In this document: positions 54,025 to 62,888 of the stretch, one piece after another
How positions within the stretch are numbered: position 1 is the first letter of the stretch
Layout of the letters: every line of letters starts with the position of its first letter
The notes under the pieces: model-generated
Databases searched by the model: none
What the model saw: the letters and a program-made list of their open reading frames with translations, nothing else
Told to the model about the DNA's origin: nothing
NCBI GenBank assembly: GCA_002150995.1
Contig: MDHJ01000001.1
Span: forward strand, 2,604,001-2,668,000
Source of the DNA: Clavibacter michiganensis
GTDB taxonomy: Bacteria > Actinomycetota > Actinomycetes > Actinomycetales > Microbacteriaceae
Reading direction: 5' to 3'
DNA length: 64,000 nucleotides
Made by a program: the position numbers and the translations under genes

Positions 54025-54971
54025 GCGCGGCCCGTCGGGTCGATCTCGGCGGGGTCCTTCGCGGGCGACGTGACGGGCTCGTCGTCCCAGCGGCCGTAGA
54101 CGAGCTCGGTGTTGGAGGAGATCTGCGCGGCGAGCATCGACACGTCGGTGCCGAGGTGCGCGGCCATCGCCCGCAGCGTGTGCGGGATGAGGTACGGCGC
54201 GTTCGGGCGGCCGCGGAACGGCACGGGCGTGAGGAACGGCGCGTCCGTCTCCACGAGCAGCAGCGAGCGGGGCGCGAACGCCAGCGCCTCGCGCAGGTCG
54301 TGCGCGTTCTTGAAGGTGACCGTGCCGGAGAACGACATGTACCAGCCGTTCTCGGCGCAGATGCGGGCGAGGTCCTCGTCGCCGGAGAAGCAGTGGAACA
54401 CGGTGCGCTCGGGGGCGCCGACGCGCAGCAGCGTCTCGACGACCTCGTCGTGCGCGTCGCGGTCGTGGATCTGCAGGGCGATGCCCCGCTGCTTCGCGAT
54501 CTCGATGTGCGCCTCGAACGAGCGCATCTGGGCGGCGCGGCCCTCCTCGCCCGTGCGGAAGAAGTCGAGCCCGGTCTCGCCCACGGCGCGCACGCGCGGC
54601 CGCCCGGCCAGCTCGTGGATCTCGGCCAGCGCGTCGTCGAGCGTGCCCGCCTCGTCGTACGCGGGCGCCTCGTTGGGGTGGATGGCGACGGCCGCGAGCA
54701 TGCGCGGCTCGTGGGCCGCGGTCTCCGCGGACCAGCGGGAGGTCTCCAGGTCGCCGCCGACCTGGATCACCCCGCGGACGCCGACCGAGCTCGCCCGGTC
54801 GAGGTGCTCGGTGAAGTCGATGGGCGACTCGCCGTCCGCGATCTCGAGGTGCGTGTGGTTGTCGTAGACCGGGACCGTGAGCGCCTCGGGCAGCGGCGGA
54901 TACGTGAGATCGCGCGTCTGGCCGTGGACCGCGGTGGTGTCGCGCTGGCGCACGTAGTTCGAATCGGACAT
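54021..54971 (-). CDS. TatD-family metal-dependent DNase
   Basis: A 316-residue TatD hydrolase: [14 protein letters not shown] (metal HxH), [10 protein letters not shown] (Glu), [17 protein letters not shown] (His), [12 protein letters not shown] and [10 protein letters not shown] (Asp). TAGAGT (minus, 54979-54984) stands 7 nt before the ATG. It is between metG and rsmA. Family role: 3' exonuclease or quality-control nuclease. Confidence 0.92.
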   Translation of the reverse strand: MSDSNYVRQRDTTAVHGQTRDLTYPPLPEALTVPVYDNHTHLEIADGESPIDFTEHLDRASSVGVRGVIQVGGDLETSRWSAETAAHEPRMLAAVAIHPNEAPAYDEAGTLDDALAEIHELAGRPRVRAVGETGLDFFRTGEEGRAAQMRSFEAHIEIAKQRGIALQIHDRDAHDEVVETLLRVGAPERTVFHCFSGDEDLARICAENGWYMSFSGTVTFKNAHDLREALAFAPRSLLLVETDAPFLTPVPFRGRPNAPYLIPHTLRAMAAHLGTDVSMLAAQISSNTELVYGRWDDEPVTSPAKDPAEIDPTGRA

Positions 54972-55026
54972 CCCGCCCACTCTACCGAGGGGCGGTGCCG
55001 CACCCCATGGGGCGCGGCTGCCCCGG

Positions 55027-56604
55027 TCACGCCGTGGGGGTGGTCGGCTCCTGCTCGATGCGCGGGAACAGCGGGGCCTCGAGCGGCGTGACGATGCCGG
55101 ATCCGGTCCACTCGTCCGCCAGGTCGATGCGCTGCTGGCCGACGGTGCCGTCGCCGCCGAGCGCCGTCCAGAGCTTCGCGGTGGCGCCGGGCAGCACGGG
55201 CGCGAGGAGCACGGCGAGCGTGCCGAGCCCGCGGACCGCGGTGTGCAGGACGGTCTCGAGGCGCGCGCGGTCCTCGTCCTTCTTGGCGAGCGCCCACGGC
55301 TCCTGGCTCGTGATGTAGCCGTTGAGCTCGTCGACCAGGGTCCACACGGCGGCGAGCGCCTCGTGGATGGCGAGCCGCTCGATGGCGTCGTCGGCCGTGG
55401 AGGCCGCGGCGCGCGCGACGGACAGCACGCGCTCGTCCGCCTCGGTGGTCGCATGGGCCTCGGGCACGCGGCCGTCGAAGTAGCGGCCGACCATGGCGAT
55501 CACGCGGGAGGAGAGGTTGCCGAAGCCGTTGGCGAGCTCGGCCTGGTAGCGGGCGCTGAGGTCCTCCCAGCTGAACGAGCCGTCCTGGCCGAACGCGAAG
55601 GCGCGCATGAAGTAGTAGCGGAACGCGTCGATGCCGAAGGTGTCGGTGATGGTCTGCGGCACGATGCCCGTGAGCTTCGACTTCGACATCTTCTCGCCGC
55701 CGACGAGCAGCCAGCCGTGGCCGAAGACGCGCCGCGGCGGCTCCTCCCCGAGGGCCATGAGCATGGCCGGCCAGATGACCGCGTGGAAGCGGAGGATGTC
55801 CTTGCCGACGAGGTGCGTGGCGGGCCAGCGGCGCTGGAAGCGCTCGTCGTCGACGCCGTAGCCGATGGCGGTGACGTAGTTCATGAGCGCCTCGAACCAC
55901 ACGTACACGACGTGGCTCTCGTCCCACGGGATGGGGATGCCCCAGTCGAAGCTGGAGCGCGAGATGGAGAGGTCCTCGAGGCCGCGGCGCACGAACGACA
56001 GGATCTCGTTGCGGGCGCTCTCGGGCTGGATGAAGTCGGGGCGCTCCTCGTAGAACGCGAGGAGCCGCTCGCCGAAGTCGCTCATGCGGAAGAAGTAGTT
56101 CTTCTCCTCCAGCAGCTCCACCGGCTTGGAGTGGATGGCGCAGACGAGCTGCCCCTCGAACGGACCGGTGCCCTCGAGGAGGTCGGAGGGCTGCTTGTAC
56201 TCCTCGCAGCCGACGCAGTAGTAGCCCTTGTACTCGCCCGTGTAGATGAACCCGGCGTCGTGGAGGCGCTGCAGGAAGATCGTGACGCTCTCCTCGTGGC
56301 GGGCGTCCGTGGTGCGGATGAAGTCGTCGTTGGAGATGTCCACGGCCTCGAGCAGCGGCTGCCAGCTCTCGGTGACGAGACGGTCGGCCCACGCCTGCGG
56401 GGTCGTGTCGTGCGCGGTGGCCGTGCGGAGGATCTTCTGCCCGTGCTCGTCGGTGCCGGTGAGGAACCAGGTGTCGTCACCACGCTGGCGGTGCCAGCGG
56501 GCGAGCACGTCGGCGGCGACCTCCGTGTACGCGTGCCCGATGTGCGGGACGTCGTTCACGTAGAAGATCGGCGTGGTGATGTAGAAGGGCTCGCCGCGGG
56601 ACAT
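55027..56604 (-). CDS. metG: methionyl-tRNA synthetase
   Basis: A 525-residue class I synthetase charging tRNA-Met. HIGH motif is in PIFYVNDVPHIGHAYTE, a single knuckle in YYCVGCEEYKQPSDLL, KMSKS in GGEKMSKSKLTGIV. It lacks the extra C-terminal tRNA-binding domain, the short form usual in Actinobacteria. ATG 56604 is 7 nt after TAGGAT (minus, 56612-56617); the in-frame ATG 56613 overlaps that element and is rejected. Confidence 0.96.
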   Translation of the reverse strand: MSRGEPFYITTPIFYVNDVPHIGHAYTEVAADVLARWHRQRGDDTWFLTGTDEHGQKILRTATAHDTTPQAWADRLVTESWQPLLEAVDISNDDFIRTTDARHEESVTIFLQRLHDAGFIYTGEYKGYYCVGCEEYKQPSDLLEGTGPFEGQLVCAIHSKPVELLEEKNYFFRMSDFGERLLAFYEERPDFIQPESARNEILSFVRRGLEDLSISRSSFDWGIPIPWDESHVVYVWFEALMNYVTAIGYGVDDERFQRRWPATHLVGKDILRFHAVIWPAMLMALGEEPPRRVFGHGWLLVGGEKMSKSKLTGIVPQTITDTFGIDAFRYYFMRAFAFGQDGSFSWEDLSARYQAELANGFGNLSSRVIAMVGRYFDGRVPEAHATTEADERVLSVARAAASTADDAIERLAIHEALAAVWTLVDELNGYITSQEPWALAKKDEDRARLETVLHTAVRGLGTLAVLLAPVLPGATAKLWTALGGDGTVGQQRIDLADEWTGSGIVTPLEAPLFPRIEQEPTTPTA

Positions 56605-56804
56605 GGGCTCCATCCTAACGATCGGCGGGAGCGGCCCCGGCCGCGTGGCGGGGTCGCGGCCGACGGTGAGGAGTACCCGCGGCACCGGCGAGGACCGCGT
56701 CGACGGCACTCGTCCGGTCCCCCTGGCTGCCGCGTGGATCCGGAGGACGGGTGGCCGGCGCACGGAGAGGGTGCGACGGGGAGCCCGCCGCACCCCCTCG
56801 GCCG

Positions 56805-56990
56805 TCACTTCCCCGAGCGCCTCACGGTGATCCGGTAGAACAGGGCGACACCGAATACGAGCAGACCGTACGCGACGATCGCCCATGCCGATCGGATGAG
56901 GGAGAAGCAGATGACGCCCAATACGAACGCGGTCGTCGCTGCGGCCCACGGGGAGACACGATCTCGATCCACGGTCGGTTCCACTCCCAT
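56805..56990 (-). CDS. 61-residue two-helix membrane protein
   Basis: Short protein with two hydrophobic helices (about residues 14-30 and 33-50) and a basic tail (YRITVRRSGK). ATG 56990 lies 1 bp after the stop of the secreted Cys protein, so the pair is translationally coupled. Size and position resemble an immunity protein beside a bacteriocin, but there is no sequence proof. Confidence 0.55.
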   Translation of the reverse strand: MGVEPTVDRDRVSPWAAATTAFVLGVICFSLIRSAWAIVAYGLLVFGVALFYRITVRRSGK

Positions 56991-56991
56991 C

Positions 56992-57330
56992 TCAGAGGAA
57001 CGTGCTGAGGCACCCGAATGCCCCAGCGGCGAGGTACTTGCGTGCGATCGCGGTTGCGAGCCCCTCGCCGACTCCTTCGCCGATGAACAGGCCCGCGACG
57101 GCGATTCCCGACGCAGCCAAGCACCGCAATCCCTCGCGAGAGATGTTCCCCTGTTCGGCGAGGAACTGGCAAGACTCGAAGCTGTGACCGTAGTGGCACT
57201 TGGCATACGCCAAGTCCGACGCCGTGTCCTGGGCTCGAGCAGATTCAGCGGGAAGCACAGTGACTGCCGCGCCACTGATCAGCGCGCCGGTGAGCGCGAG
57301 TCCGAGCAGCGCGAATCTGATTTCTTTCAT
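56992..57330 (-). CDS. small secreted Cys-rich protein
   Basis: A 112-residue precursor with a Sec signal peptide cleaved after about residue 33 (ESARA/QDTAS). The mature part of about 79 residues has four Cys (45, 54, 70, 107) and two hydrophobic, Gly/Ala-rich segments (LAASGIAVAGLFIGEGVG; YLAAGAFGCLSTFL). RBS AAGGAAG precedes ATG 57330. The layout, secreted Cys peptide followed by a tiny membrane protein, suggests a bacteriocin-like pair. No known family recognised. Confidence 0.6.
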   Translation of the reverse strand: MKEIRFALLGLALTGALISGAAVTVLPAESARAQDTASDLAYAKCHYGHSFESCQFLAEQGNISREGLRCLAASGIAVAGLFIGEGVGEGLATAIARKYLAAGAFGCLSTFL

Positions 57331-57767
57331 CGATCTTCCTTCTCGTTGTCGGTGCCGAGTCGGAAGAGTAGCCACCGGCCGGCGTACGCATGGCGATTCG
57401 TCCACGGGCGACACGTGGGTCATGGTCGACGCCGCCGGGGACCGGAGGGGACGGCGGGACGGGGCCGATCAGGAGGACTCCACGCCTCCACGGCTACGTC
57501 TGGATGCAGGGACGTCCGGTAGGGCCCGCTCCGTCGCGAAGGGACGACGGCCGAAGAGGAGGGTCGAGGTCGAGGGCTGAGCGGGACGCGTGCTGCGCGG
57601 ACACCGACCACGCGCACGGCCACCAGCACCAGCGCCAGCACCAGCACCAGCACCAGCACGCGACACCCTCGGACGTGGCGGGCGCGTCTCGCCGTCCGGC
57701 TCACGTGGAAGAGGACGACGATGCACGGCGACGGCCCCTCGGTCGCCGAGGAGCACCTGCCTCCCGT
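57331..57767. other. 437-bp gap with a CACCAG hexamer repeat
   Basis: No supportable gene. Both strands are open for long stretches but give His/Gln-rich or Leu/Val-rich sequence created by the hexamer tract at 57621-57656. It is bounded by the secreted Cys gene start and the citrate synthase stop. Confidence 0.5.
57621..57656. repeat. hexanucleotide tandem repeat CACCAG, six units
   Basis: Six consecutive units (third unit cgccag). A possible variable-number locus in a noncoding gap. Confidence 0.9.
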
Positions 57768-58901
57768 TCAGGCGAGGTGGCGCTCGGCCGGGCCGTCGTA
57801 CTCGGAGAGCGGGCGGATCAGCGAGTTCGCGGCGCGCTGCTCCACGACGTGGGCCGTCCAGCCGACCACGCGCGCGGCCACGAACAGGGGCGTGAAGGCG
57901 CGCGTCTCGAAGCCGAGGAGCGCGTACGCGGGGCCCGAGGGGTAGTCGAGGTTCGGCAGGATCCCGGTGCGCTCGGCCATGCCGCGCTCGAGCGCGTCGT
58001 ACAGCTCCATCGTGCGGGTCGCCGACTCCCCCGCGGCACCGCCCGCCTCCACGCGCACCGCGACGAGCTCGTCGAGCGCGTCCTTCATGGTGGGCACGCG
58101 GGAATCGCCCGCGCGGTACACGCGGTGGCCGAAGCCCATGACCTTGCGCTTCGCGGCGAGCGCCTCGTCGAGCCAGGCCTCCACGCGGGACGCGTCGCCG
58201 ATCTCCTCCAGCGTCTCGAGCACGGCCTCGTTGGCGCCGCCGTGCAGGGGGCCCTTCAGCGCGCCGATCGCGCCCGTGACCGCGGAGTGCAGGTCGGCCA
58301 GGGTCGACGTGATGACGCGCGCCGTGAACGTGGAGGCGTTGAACGAGTGCTCGGCGTAGAGGATCAGCGAGACCTCGAGCGCGCGCGCGTCGGCCTCCGT
58401 CGGCCGCTCCCCGTGCACCATGAGCAGCAGGTTCTCGGCGATGCCGAGGTCGTCGCGGGGCTCGACCGGCTCGAGGCCCTGGCGGCGGCGCTGGTCGTGG
58501 GCGATGAGCACCGGGATCTGCGCGAGGAGCCGCACGGAGCGCTCGAGGTCGGCGTCGGCGGAGTGGTCGTCGGGCGCCGGGTCGGCCGCGCCGATCGCGC
58601 TGACCGCGGTGCGGAGCACGTCCATGGGGTGCGCGTCGACGGGCAGCGCGTCGACGATGCGGAGCACGGCGTCGTCGGGCTGGCGTTCGGCGCGCTCCTG
58701 CGCCTCGAAGTGCGCGAGCTCCTCGTCGGTGGGCAGCTCGCCGTGCCAGAGGAGGTACGCGACCTGCTCGAAGGAGCAGGATGCTGCGAGCTCCTGCACG
58801 GGGTACCCGCGGTAGAGGAGGGAGTTGGTGGCCGGCTCGACCTTGCTGATCGCGGTGGTGTCGACGACGACCCCGGCGAGTCCCTTGCGGATGTCGGCCA
58901 T
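57768..58901 (-). CDS. citrate synthase (methylcitrate-synthase-like)
   Basis: A 377-residue type II citrate synthase. Catalytic regions: AEHSFNASTFTARVITSTLA (His), GALKGPLHGGANEAVLE (His), VMGFGHRVYRAGDSRVP and LYDALERGM (Asp-region neighbourhood). The short length and TTAISKVEPATNSLLYRGYP start resemble 2-methylcitrate synthase PrpC and the second citrate synthase of Actinobacteria; no prpB or prpD is near, so the acyl-CoA preference is open. AGGAG is 5 nt before ATG 58901; TACAGT on the minus strand near 58970 is a likely -10. Confidence 0.92.
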   Translation of the reverse strand: MADIRKGLAGVVVDTTAISKVEPATNSLLYRGYPVQELAASCSFEQVAYLLWHGELPTDEELAHFEAQERAERQPDDAVLRIVDALPVDAHPMDVLRTAVSAIGAADPAPDDHSADADLERSVRLLAQIPVLIAHDQRRRQGLEPVEPRDDLGIAENLLLMVHGERPTEADARALEVSLILYAEHSFNASTFTARVITSTLADLHSAVTGAIGALKGPLHGGANEAVLETLEEIGDASRVEAWLDEALAAKRKVMGFGHRVYRAGDSRVPTMKDALDELVAVRVEAGGAAGESATRTMELYDALERGMAERTGILPNLDYPSGPAYALLGFETRAFTPLFVAARVVGWTAHVVEQRAANSLIRPLSEYDGPAERHLA

Positions 58902-59106
58902 GGTGCTCCTTCGCGGCATGCCGCACCGCTGACGGGGCGGATCGGGTCGCCCTCGGGTGCGCTCGTCACTGTATCGGGGCGGGCCTCCCCGGGCGAGGGG
59001 TGACGGCCGCCTGCGGTGCCGGTCGCGCCGCTGCCGGCTCGGTAGCCTTCCGTCAGGCCCTTCCCGAGGCGCCGACCGCGCAGCCGCGCCGACCCGTGAG
59101 GACGCC

Positions 59107-60555
59107 ATGCCCGAGAGCACCGACCACGCCGATCCCGCCGACCACGCCGACGCCCCGTCGCACTACGACGTCGCGGTGATCGGGGCGGGGCCCGCCGGCA
59201 CCGCCGCGGCCCTCCGCGCCGCCGAGCTCGGCGCGTCCGTCGTGGTGCTGGAGGCCGGCCGCGTCGGCGGCACCTGCGTCAACACGGGGTGCGTGCCCAC
59301 GCGCGTGCTCGCGAAGACCGCGCGGCTCGTGCGCGAGGTGCGCTCCGCGGGTGAGAGCGGGATCGGCGTGGGCACGCCTGTGCCGCACTGGCCCTCGATC
59401 GTCGCGCGCGTGCACGAGCAGGTCGACCGGGTGCGCTCGCTCAAGCGCGAGGCCGAGCGGTTCCAGGAGGCGGGCGTGACGCTGGTGCACGAGGGCCGGG
59501 CGCGCTTCGTCGACGACCGCACGCTCGTGCTCGACAGCGGGCGGCGCGTCACCGCGGCATCCGTGATCGTGTGCGTCGGCGGCCACTCGCGCCGCCTGCC
59601 CGTGCCGGGCGCGGAGCTCGCGACCGTGCCCGAGGACGTGCTCGCGCTGCCGGAGATCCCCCGCCGCCTCGCCGTCATCGGGGCCGGCAACACGGGCGCG
59701 CAGCTCGTCACCGTGTTCCGCTCGTTCGGGTCCGAGGTCACGCTGCTCGACGTCGCGCCGCGCCTGCTCACCGCCTCCGACGCGGCGATCTCCGAGGCCG
59801 TGTCCGACGCGTTCCGCGCGCAGGGCGTGCGCGTGCACGTGGGCATCGACACGGTGACGGGCATCACGCGCTCGGCCGACGGATCCCTCACGCTGCTCTG
59901 GCGCGCGGGCGACCGGCCGCAGTCCTCCAGCTTCGACGCCGTGATCATGGCCACCGGATGGCCGGCCGACGTCGAGGACCTGGGGCTCGACGCCGCCGGC
60001 GTCGAGGTCACCCGGTCCGCGATCCCGGTGGACCGGTACCTGCGCACGCGCGTGCCGCACATCCTCGCGGTGGGCGACGCGAACGGGAAGGACATGCTCG
60101 TGCAGGCCGCGCAGTCCGAGGGCGAGGCGGCGGCCGAGAACGCGGTGCTGGGCGTCAACCGGCGGATCCCGCTGCAGCTGCTCCCGGCGGGCGGGTTCAC
60201 CGACCCCGACTACGCGGGAGTCGGCCTCACGCAGGCGGAGGCGCGCGATCGCGACGGCGCGTGCGTCGTCGCCCGGGTGCCGTTCTCGGAGGTCGACCGC
60301 GCCGTCATCGACGACCGCGAGGCCGGCTTCCTGCTCCTCATCGCCGACCGGCGCCGCGAGCTGATCCTCGGCGCGCACGCCGTGGGCGAGAACGCCGTCG
60401 AGGTGATCCAGTCGGTGACGACCGCGATGGCGGCCGGCGTCGACGTGGCCACCCTCGCGCACGTGCGGTTCGCGTACCCGACGTACAGCGCGATCATCGG
60501 GATCGCCGCCCGGCGGCTGCTGCAGGAGGACGACCGGGCGGGCGAGCTCGACTGA
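59107..60555 (+). CDS. FAD/NAD(P)-dependent pyridine nucleotide-disulfide oxidoreductase
   Basis: A 482-residue flavoprotein. FAD site VAVIGAGPAGTAAALRAAE; redox pair in GGTCVNTGCVPTR; NAD(P) site LAVIGAGNTGAQLV; second FAD motif ILAVGDANGKDMLV. The C-terminal dimerisation domain has RFAYPTYSAIIGIAARR where lipoamide and mercuric reductases carry their His-Glu pair; both are replaced. It therefore resembles quinone/transhydrogenase-type members rather than lipoamide dehydrogenase. A TAGCCT -10 lies near 59043, leaving about a 50-nt leader. Confidence 0.9.
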   Translation: MPESTDHADPADHADAPSHYDVAVIGAGPAGTAAALRAAELGASVVVLEAGRVGGTCVNTGCVPTRVLAKTARLVREVRSAGESGIGVGTPVPHWPSIVARVHEQVDRVRSLKREAERFQEAGVTLVHEGRARFVDDRTLVLDSGRRVTAASVIVCVGGHSRRLPVPGAELATVPEDVLALPEIPRRLAVIGAGNTGAQLVTVFRSFGSEVTLLDVAPRLLTASDAAISEAVSDAFRAQGVRVHVGIDTVTGITRSADGSLTLLWRAGDRPQSSSFDAVIMATGWPADVEDLGLDAAGVEVTRSAIPVDRYLRTRVPHILAVGDANGKDMLVQAAQSEGEAAAENAVLGVNRRIPLQLLPAGGFTDPDYAGVGLTQAEARDRDGACVVARVPFSEVDRAVIDDREAGFLLLIADRRRELILGAHAVGENAVEVIQSVTTAMAAGVDVATLAHVRFAYPTYSAIIGIAARRLLQEDDRAGELD

Positions 60556-60595
60556 GGCGGCGGGCGGCACCGACGGCACGTGGTCGGATGGACGC

Positions 60596-61180
60596 ATGAC
60601 CGCGCTCATCGTCACGGCCCATCCCGATCCCGACTCCCTCACCCACCACGTCGCCCGCCGGCTCGTCGCCGCGCACGGACCTGAGCGGACGGGCGTCGCC
60701 CACCTCGCGCAGGAGGGCTTCGACCCGGTGTTCGCAATGGCCGACCGGAGCGCCTACGCCGGCGGATCCCCCGCGCCCGCGGACGTCCTCGCGGAGCAGG
60801 CGCGGCTCGACGCCGTGGATCACGTCGTGCTCGTCTTCCCCGTGTGGTGGTGGTCGATGCCCGCGCTGCTGAAGGGCTGGATCGACCGCACCTTCATCGC
60901 CGGCTGGGCCTTCGGGATCGACGACGAGGGCCGCATCGAGGAGCGGCTCCAGCGGCTCATCGTGCACCTCATCCCCGTGTCCGGCACGAGCCGCGCGTCG
61001 TTCGCGCGGCACGGCTACCTGTCGGCGTTCGAGACGCAGGTGGGCCACGGGATCCTCGACTACTGCGGCGCCCGGCGCGGCGCGACCGCGTTCGTCCACG
61101 ACTCCGAGTCGGGCGACCGCGACGCGACGGGTGCCGAGGTGGAGCGAGCCGTCGCGGAGGTGATCGCCGCGATCGGCTGA
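60596..61180 (+). CDS. flavodoxin-fold NAD(P)H:quinone oxidoreductase (NQO/KefF family)
   Basis: A 194-residue protein. ALIVTAHPDPDSLTHHVARR is the FMN/FAD-binding start; HVVLVFPVWWWSMPALLKGW and TFIAGWAFGIDDEG are standard in the family. It catalyses two-electron reduction of quinones. 40 bp after the FAD oxidoreductase on the same strand; both may serve quinone or redox balance. The start is ATG 60596. Confidence 0.9.
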   Translation: MTALIVTAHPDPDSLTHHVARRLVAAHGPERTGVAHLAQEGFDPVFAMADRSAYAGGSPAPADVLAEQARLDAVDHVVLVFPVWWWSMPALLKGWIDRTFIAGWAFGIDDEGRIEERLQRLIVHLIPVSGTSRASFARHGYLSAFETQVGHGILDYCGARRGATAFVHDSESGDRDATGAEVERAVAEVIAAIG

Positions 61181-61204
61181 CGTCCGGCCGGCGTGCGGAT
61201 CCGC

Positions 61205-62248
61205 TCAGGTCGCGGCGTCGATCCCCGCCATGTCGAGCACGAAGCGGTAGCGCACGTCGTTGCGGCGGAGGCGCGCGAACGCGGTCTCCACGGCGTCGGC
61301 GGGCAGCACCTCCACGTCCGCGGTGATGCCGTGCTCGCCGCAGAAGTCGAGCAGGTCCTGTGTCGCGGGCCGCCCGGCGCTGCCGGAGGACGTCAGCTTC
61401 CGGCGGCCCGTGAGGAGGTCCATCGCCTGCACGGAGAGCCCGCCGAGGTGGCCGAGCACGCAGAGGGTCCCGTCGAGGTCGAGCACCCGGAGGTAGGGCG
61501 CGAGGTCGTGGGCGACGGAGACCGTGTCGACCACGAAGTCGAGGCTCCGGTCGACCCCGGCCATCGCGGCGCCGTCCGTCGAGACCACGGTGCGGGTCGC
61601 GCCCAGCCGCTCCGCGTCGGCCGCCTTGGCCCCGGTCGTCGTGAACACGGTGACCTCCGCGCCGAGCGCCCGGCCGAGCCGCACGGCGAGGTGCCCGAGC
61701 CCGCCGAGGCCGACGACGCCCAGGCGCGTGCCCGGTCCGACGCCCGCGGCGCGCATCGGCTCCCACACCGTGACGCCCGCGCACATGAGCGGGGCGACGG
61801 CGGCGGGGTCCAGGGCCGCGGGCCGGCGGTAGACGAAGGACTCCCGGACGACGCAGCGGCCCGAGTACCCGCCGAGCGTGGCGGACCCGTCGACGCGGTC
61901 CCGGCCGCCGTAGGTGAGGGTCGGGAACTCGACGCACATGTTCTCCTGCCCCGCCCGGCACATGCGGCAGACGCCGCAGGAGTCGACGATGTTGCCCACC
62001 GCGACGGGGTCGCCGGGCGCGAGGGCCGTTACGGCGGATCCGACCGCGACCACCTCGCCGACGAACTCGCGGCCGGGGACCAGCGCGTGGTCGCGACCCG
62101 GCTGGTCGAGGGCGTGCAGGTCGGAGTGGCAGACGCCGACGTGGGTGACGCGGACGTCGACGTCGTCCGGGCGGAGGGCGCGGCGGTCGATCGGCGTCGG
62201 GCGGAGGGGCTGGCCGGAGGCCGGGGAGAGGAGGGCTGTGGTGCGCAT
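61205..62248 (-). CDS. zinc-dependent alcohol dehydrogenase (MDR family, YahK/CAD-like)
   Basis: A 347-residue medium-chain dehydrogenase. Catalytic zinc: THVGVCHSDLHALDQPG and GREFVGEVVAVGS; structural zinc: the Cys in SCGVCRMCRAGQENMC; coenzyme site GVVGLGGLGHLAVRLG. The pattern matches NADP-dependent aldehyde reductases such as YahK. ATG 62248 lies 6 nt from TAGGGT (minus, 62255-62260). Divergent from a TetR gene with a palindrome between them. Confidence 0.9.
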   Translation of the reverse strand: MRTTALLSPASGQPLRPTPIDRRALRPDDVDVRVTHVGVCHSDLHALDQPGRDHALVPGREFVGEVVAVGSAVTALAPGDPVAVGNIVDSCGVCRMCRAGQENMCVEFPTLTYGGRDRVDGSATLGGYSGRCVVRESFVYRRPAALDPAAVAPLMCAGVTVWEPMRAAGVGPGTRLGVVGLGGLGHLAVRLGRALGAEVTVFTTTGAKAADAERLGATRTVVSTDGAAMAGVDRSLDFVVDTVSVAHDLAPYLRVLDLDGTLCVLGHLGGLSVQAMDLLTGRRKLTSSGSAGRPATQDLLDFCGEHGITADVEVLPADAVETAFARLRRNDVRYRFVLDMAGIDAAT

Positions 62249-62257
62249 GCGTCCACC

Positions 62258-62275
62258 CTACCTACTAGTTGGTAG
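62258..62275. promoter_or_regulatory. near-perfect palindrome between adh and tetR
   Basis: ctacctactagttggtag: 18 bp, symmetrical except one pair, centred on actagt. It overlaps the -10 of the alcohol dehydrogenase (62255-62260) and lies 5 bp upstream of the tetR -10 (62281-62286). Very likely the TetR operator controlling both genes. Confidence 0.75.
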
Positions 62276-62293
62276 ATCGGTAGGGTCGAGGGC

Positions 62294-62866
62294 ATGACGA
62301 CGGCCGACCGCACCCGCCAGCGCATCCTCGACGCCGCCACCGAGGAGTTCGCCGCGCGGGGGATCGCCGGGGCGCGCGTCGACCGCATCGCCGCCGCCTC
62401 CGGCATGAGCAAGCCCATGCTGTACGCGCACTTCGGGGCGAAGGACCGCCTGTTCGACGCCGTCTTCGCCGAGCACGTGATCGCGAACGGCGACCGCGTG
62501 CCCTTCACGGCCGACGACCTGCCCGGCTACTCGGCGCTGCTGTACGACGACTACCTGGCCGACCCCGCGCTCGCCCGCCTCGTGATGTGGAAGCGCCTCG
62601 AGCGCGAGCCGGCCGGCTACCTCTACCCCGGCCTCGAGGAGCACGACGCGGGTCACCGGCGCGACATCGTCGCCGCCCAGGCCGCGGGCCGCATCCGGGC
62701 GGACCTCGACCCCGACGACGTCTGGAGCGTGCTCATCGCCACGGCCGCGAGCTGGGCGCAGATCTCGATCACGACGGTGGCGACCGCCGACGAGCCGGAC
62801 GGCGTGCACGCCCGCCGCCGCCGGGCGCTCGCGGGGACCGTGCGCGACGGGCTCTGCGGCGGCTGA
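62294..62866 (+). CDS. TetR/AcrR-family repressor
   Basis: A 190-residue TetR protein: HTH QRILDAATEEFAARGIAGAR and RIAAASGMSKPMLYAHFGAK, then a ligand domain with WKRLEREPAGYLYPGLEEH. The C-terminus matches TetR_C members near alcohol dehydrogenases. ATG 62294 is 7 nt after TAGGGT. Expected to repress itself and the divergent dehydrogenase through the palindrome at 62258. Confidence 0.9.
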   Translation: MTTADRTRQRILDAATEEFAARGIAGARVDRIAAASGMSKPMLYAHFGAKDRLFDAVFAEHVIANGDRVPFTADDLPGYSALLYDDYLADPALARLVMWKRLEREPAGYLYPGLEEHDAGHRRDIVAAQAAGRIRADLDPDDVWSVLIATAASWAQISITTVATADEPDGVHARRRRALAGTVRDGLCGG

Positions 62867-62888
62867 CCGCGGCACGTAGGTTCGGTCC

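Noticed and set aside
56605..56804. Search for a tRNA or small RNA beside metG
   Set aside because: No cloverleaf or strong structured element could be seen in this 200-bp gap.
57420..57704. Minus-strand frame with a Leu/Val-rich segment resembling a membrane helix
   Set aside because: The hydrophobic run is simply the translation of the CACCAG hexamer repeat; there is no start signal or sensible flanking sequence.
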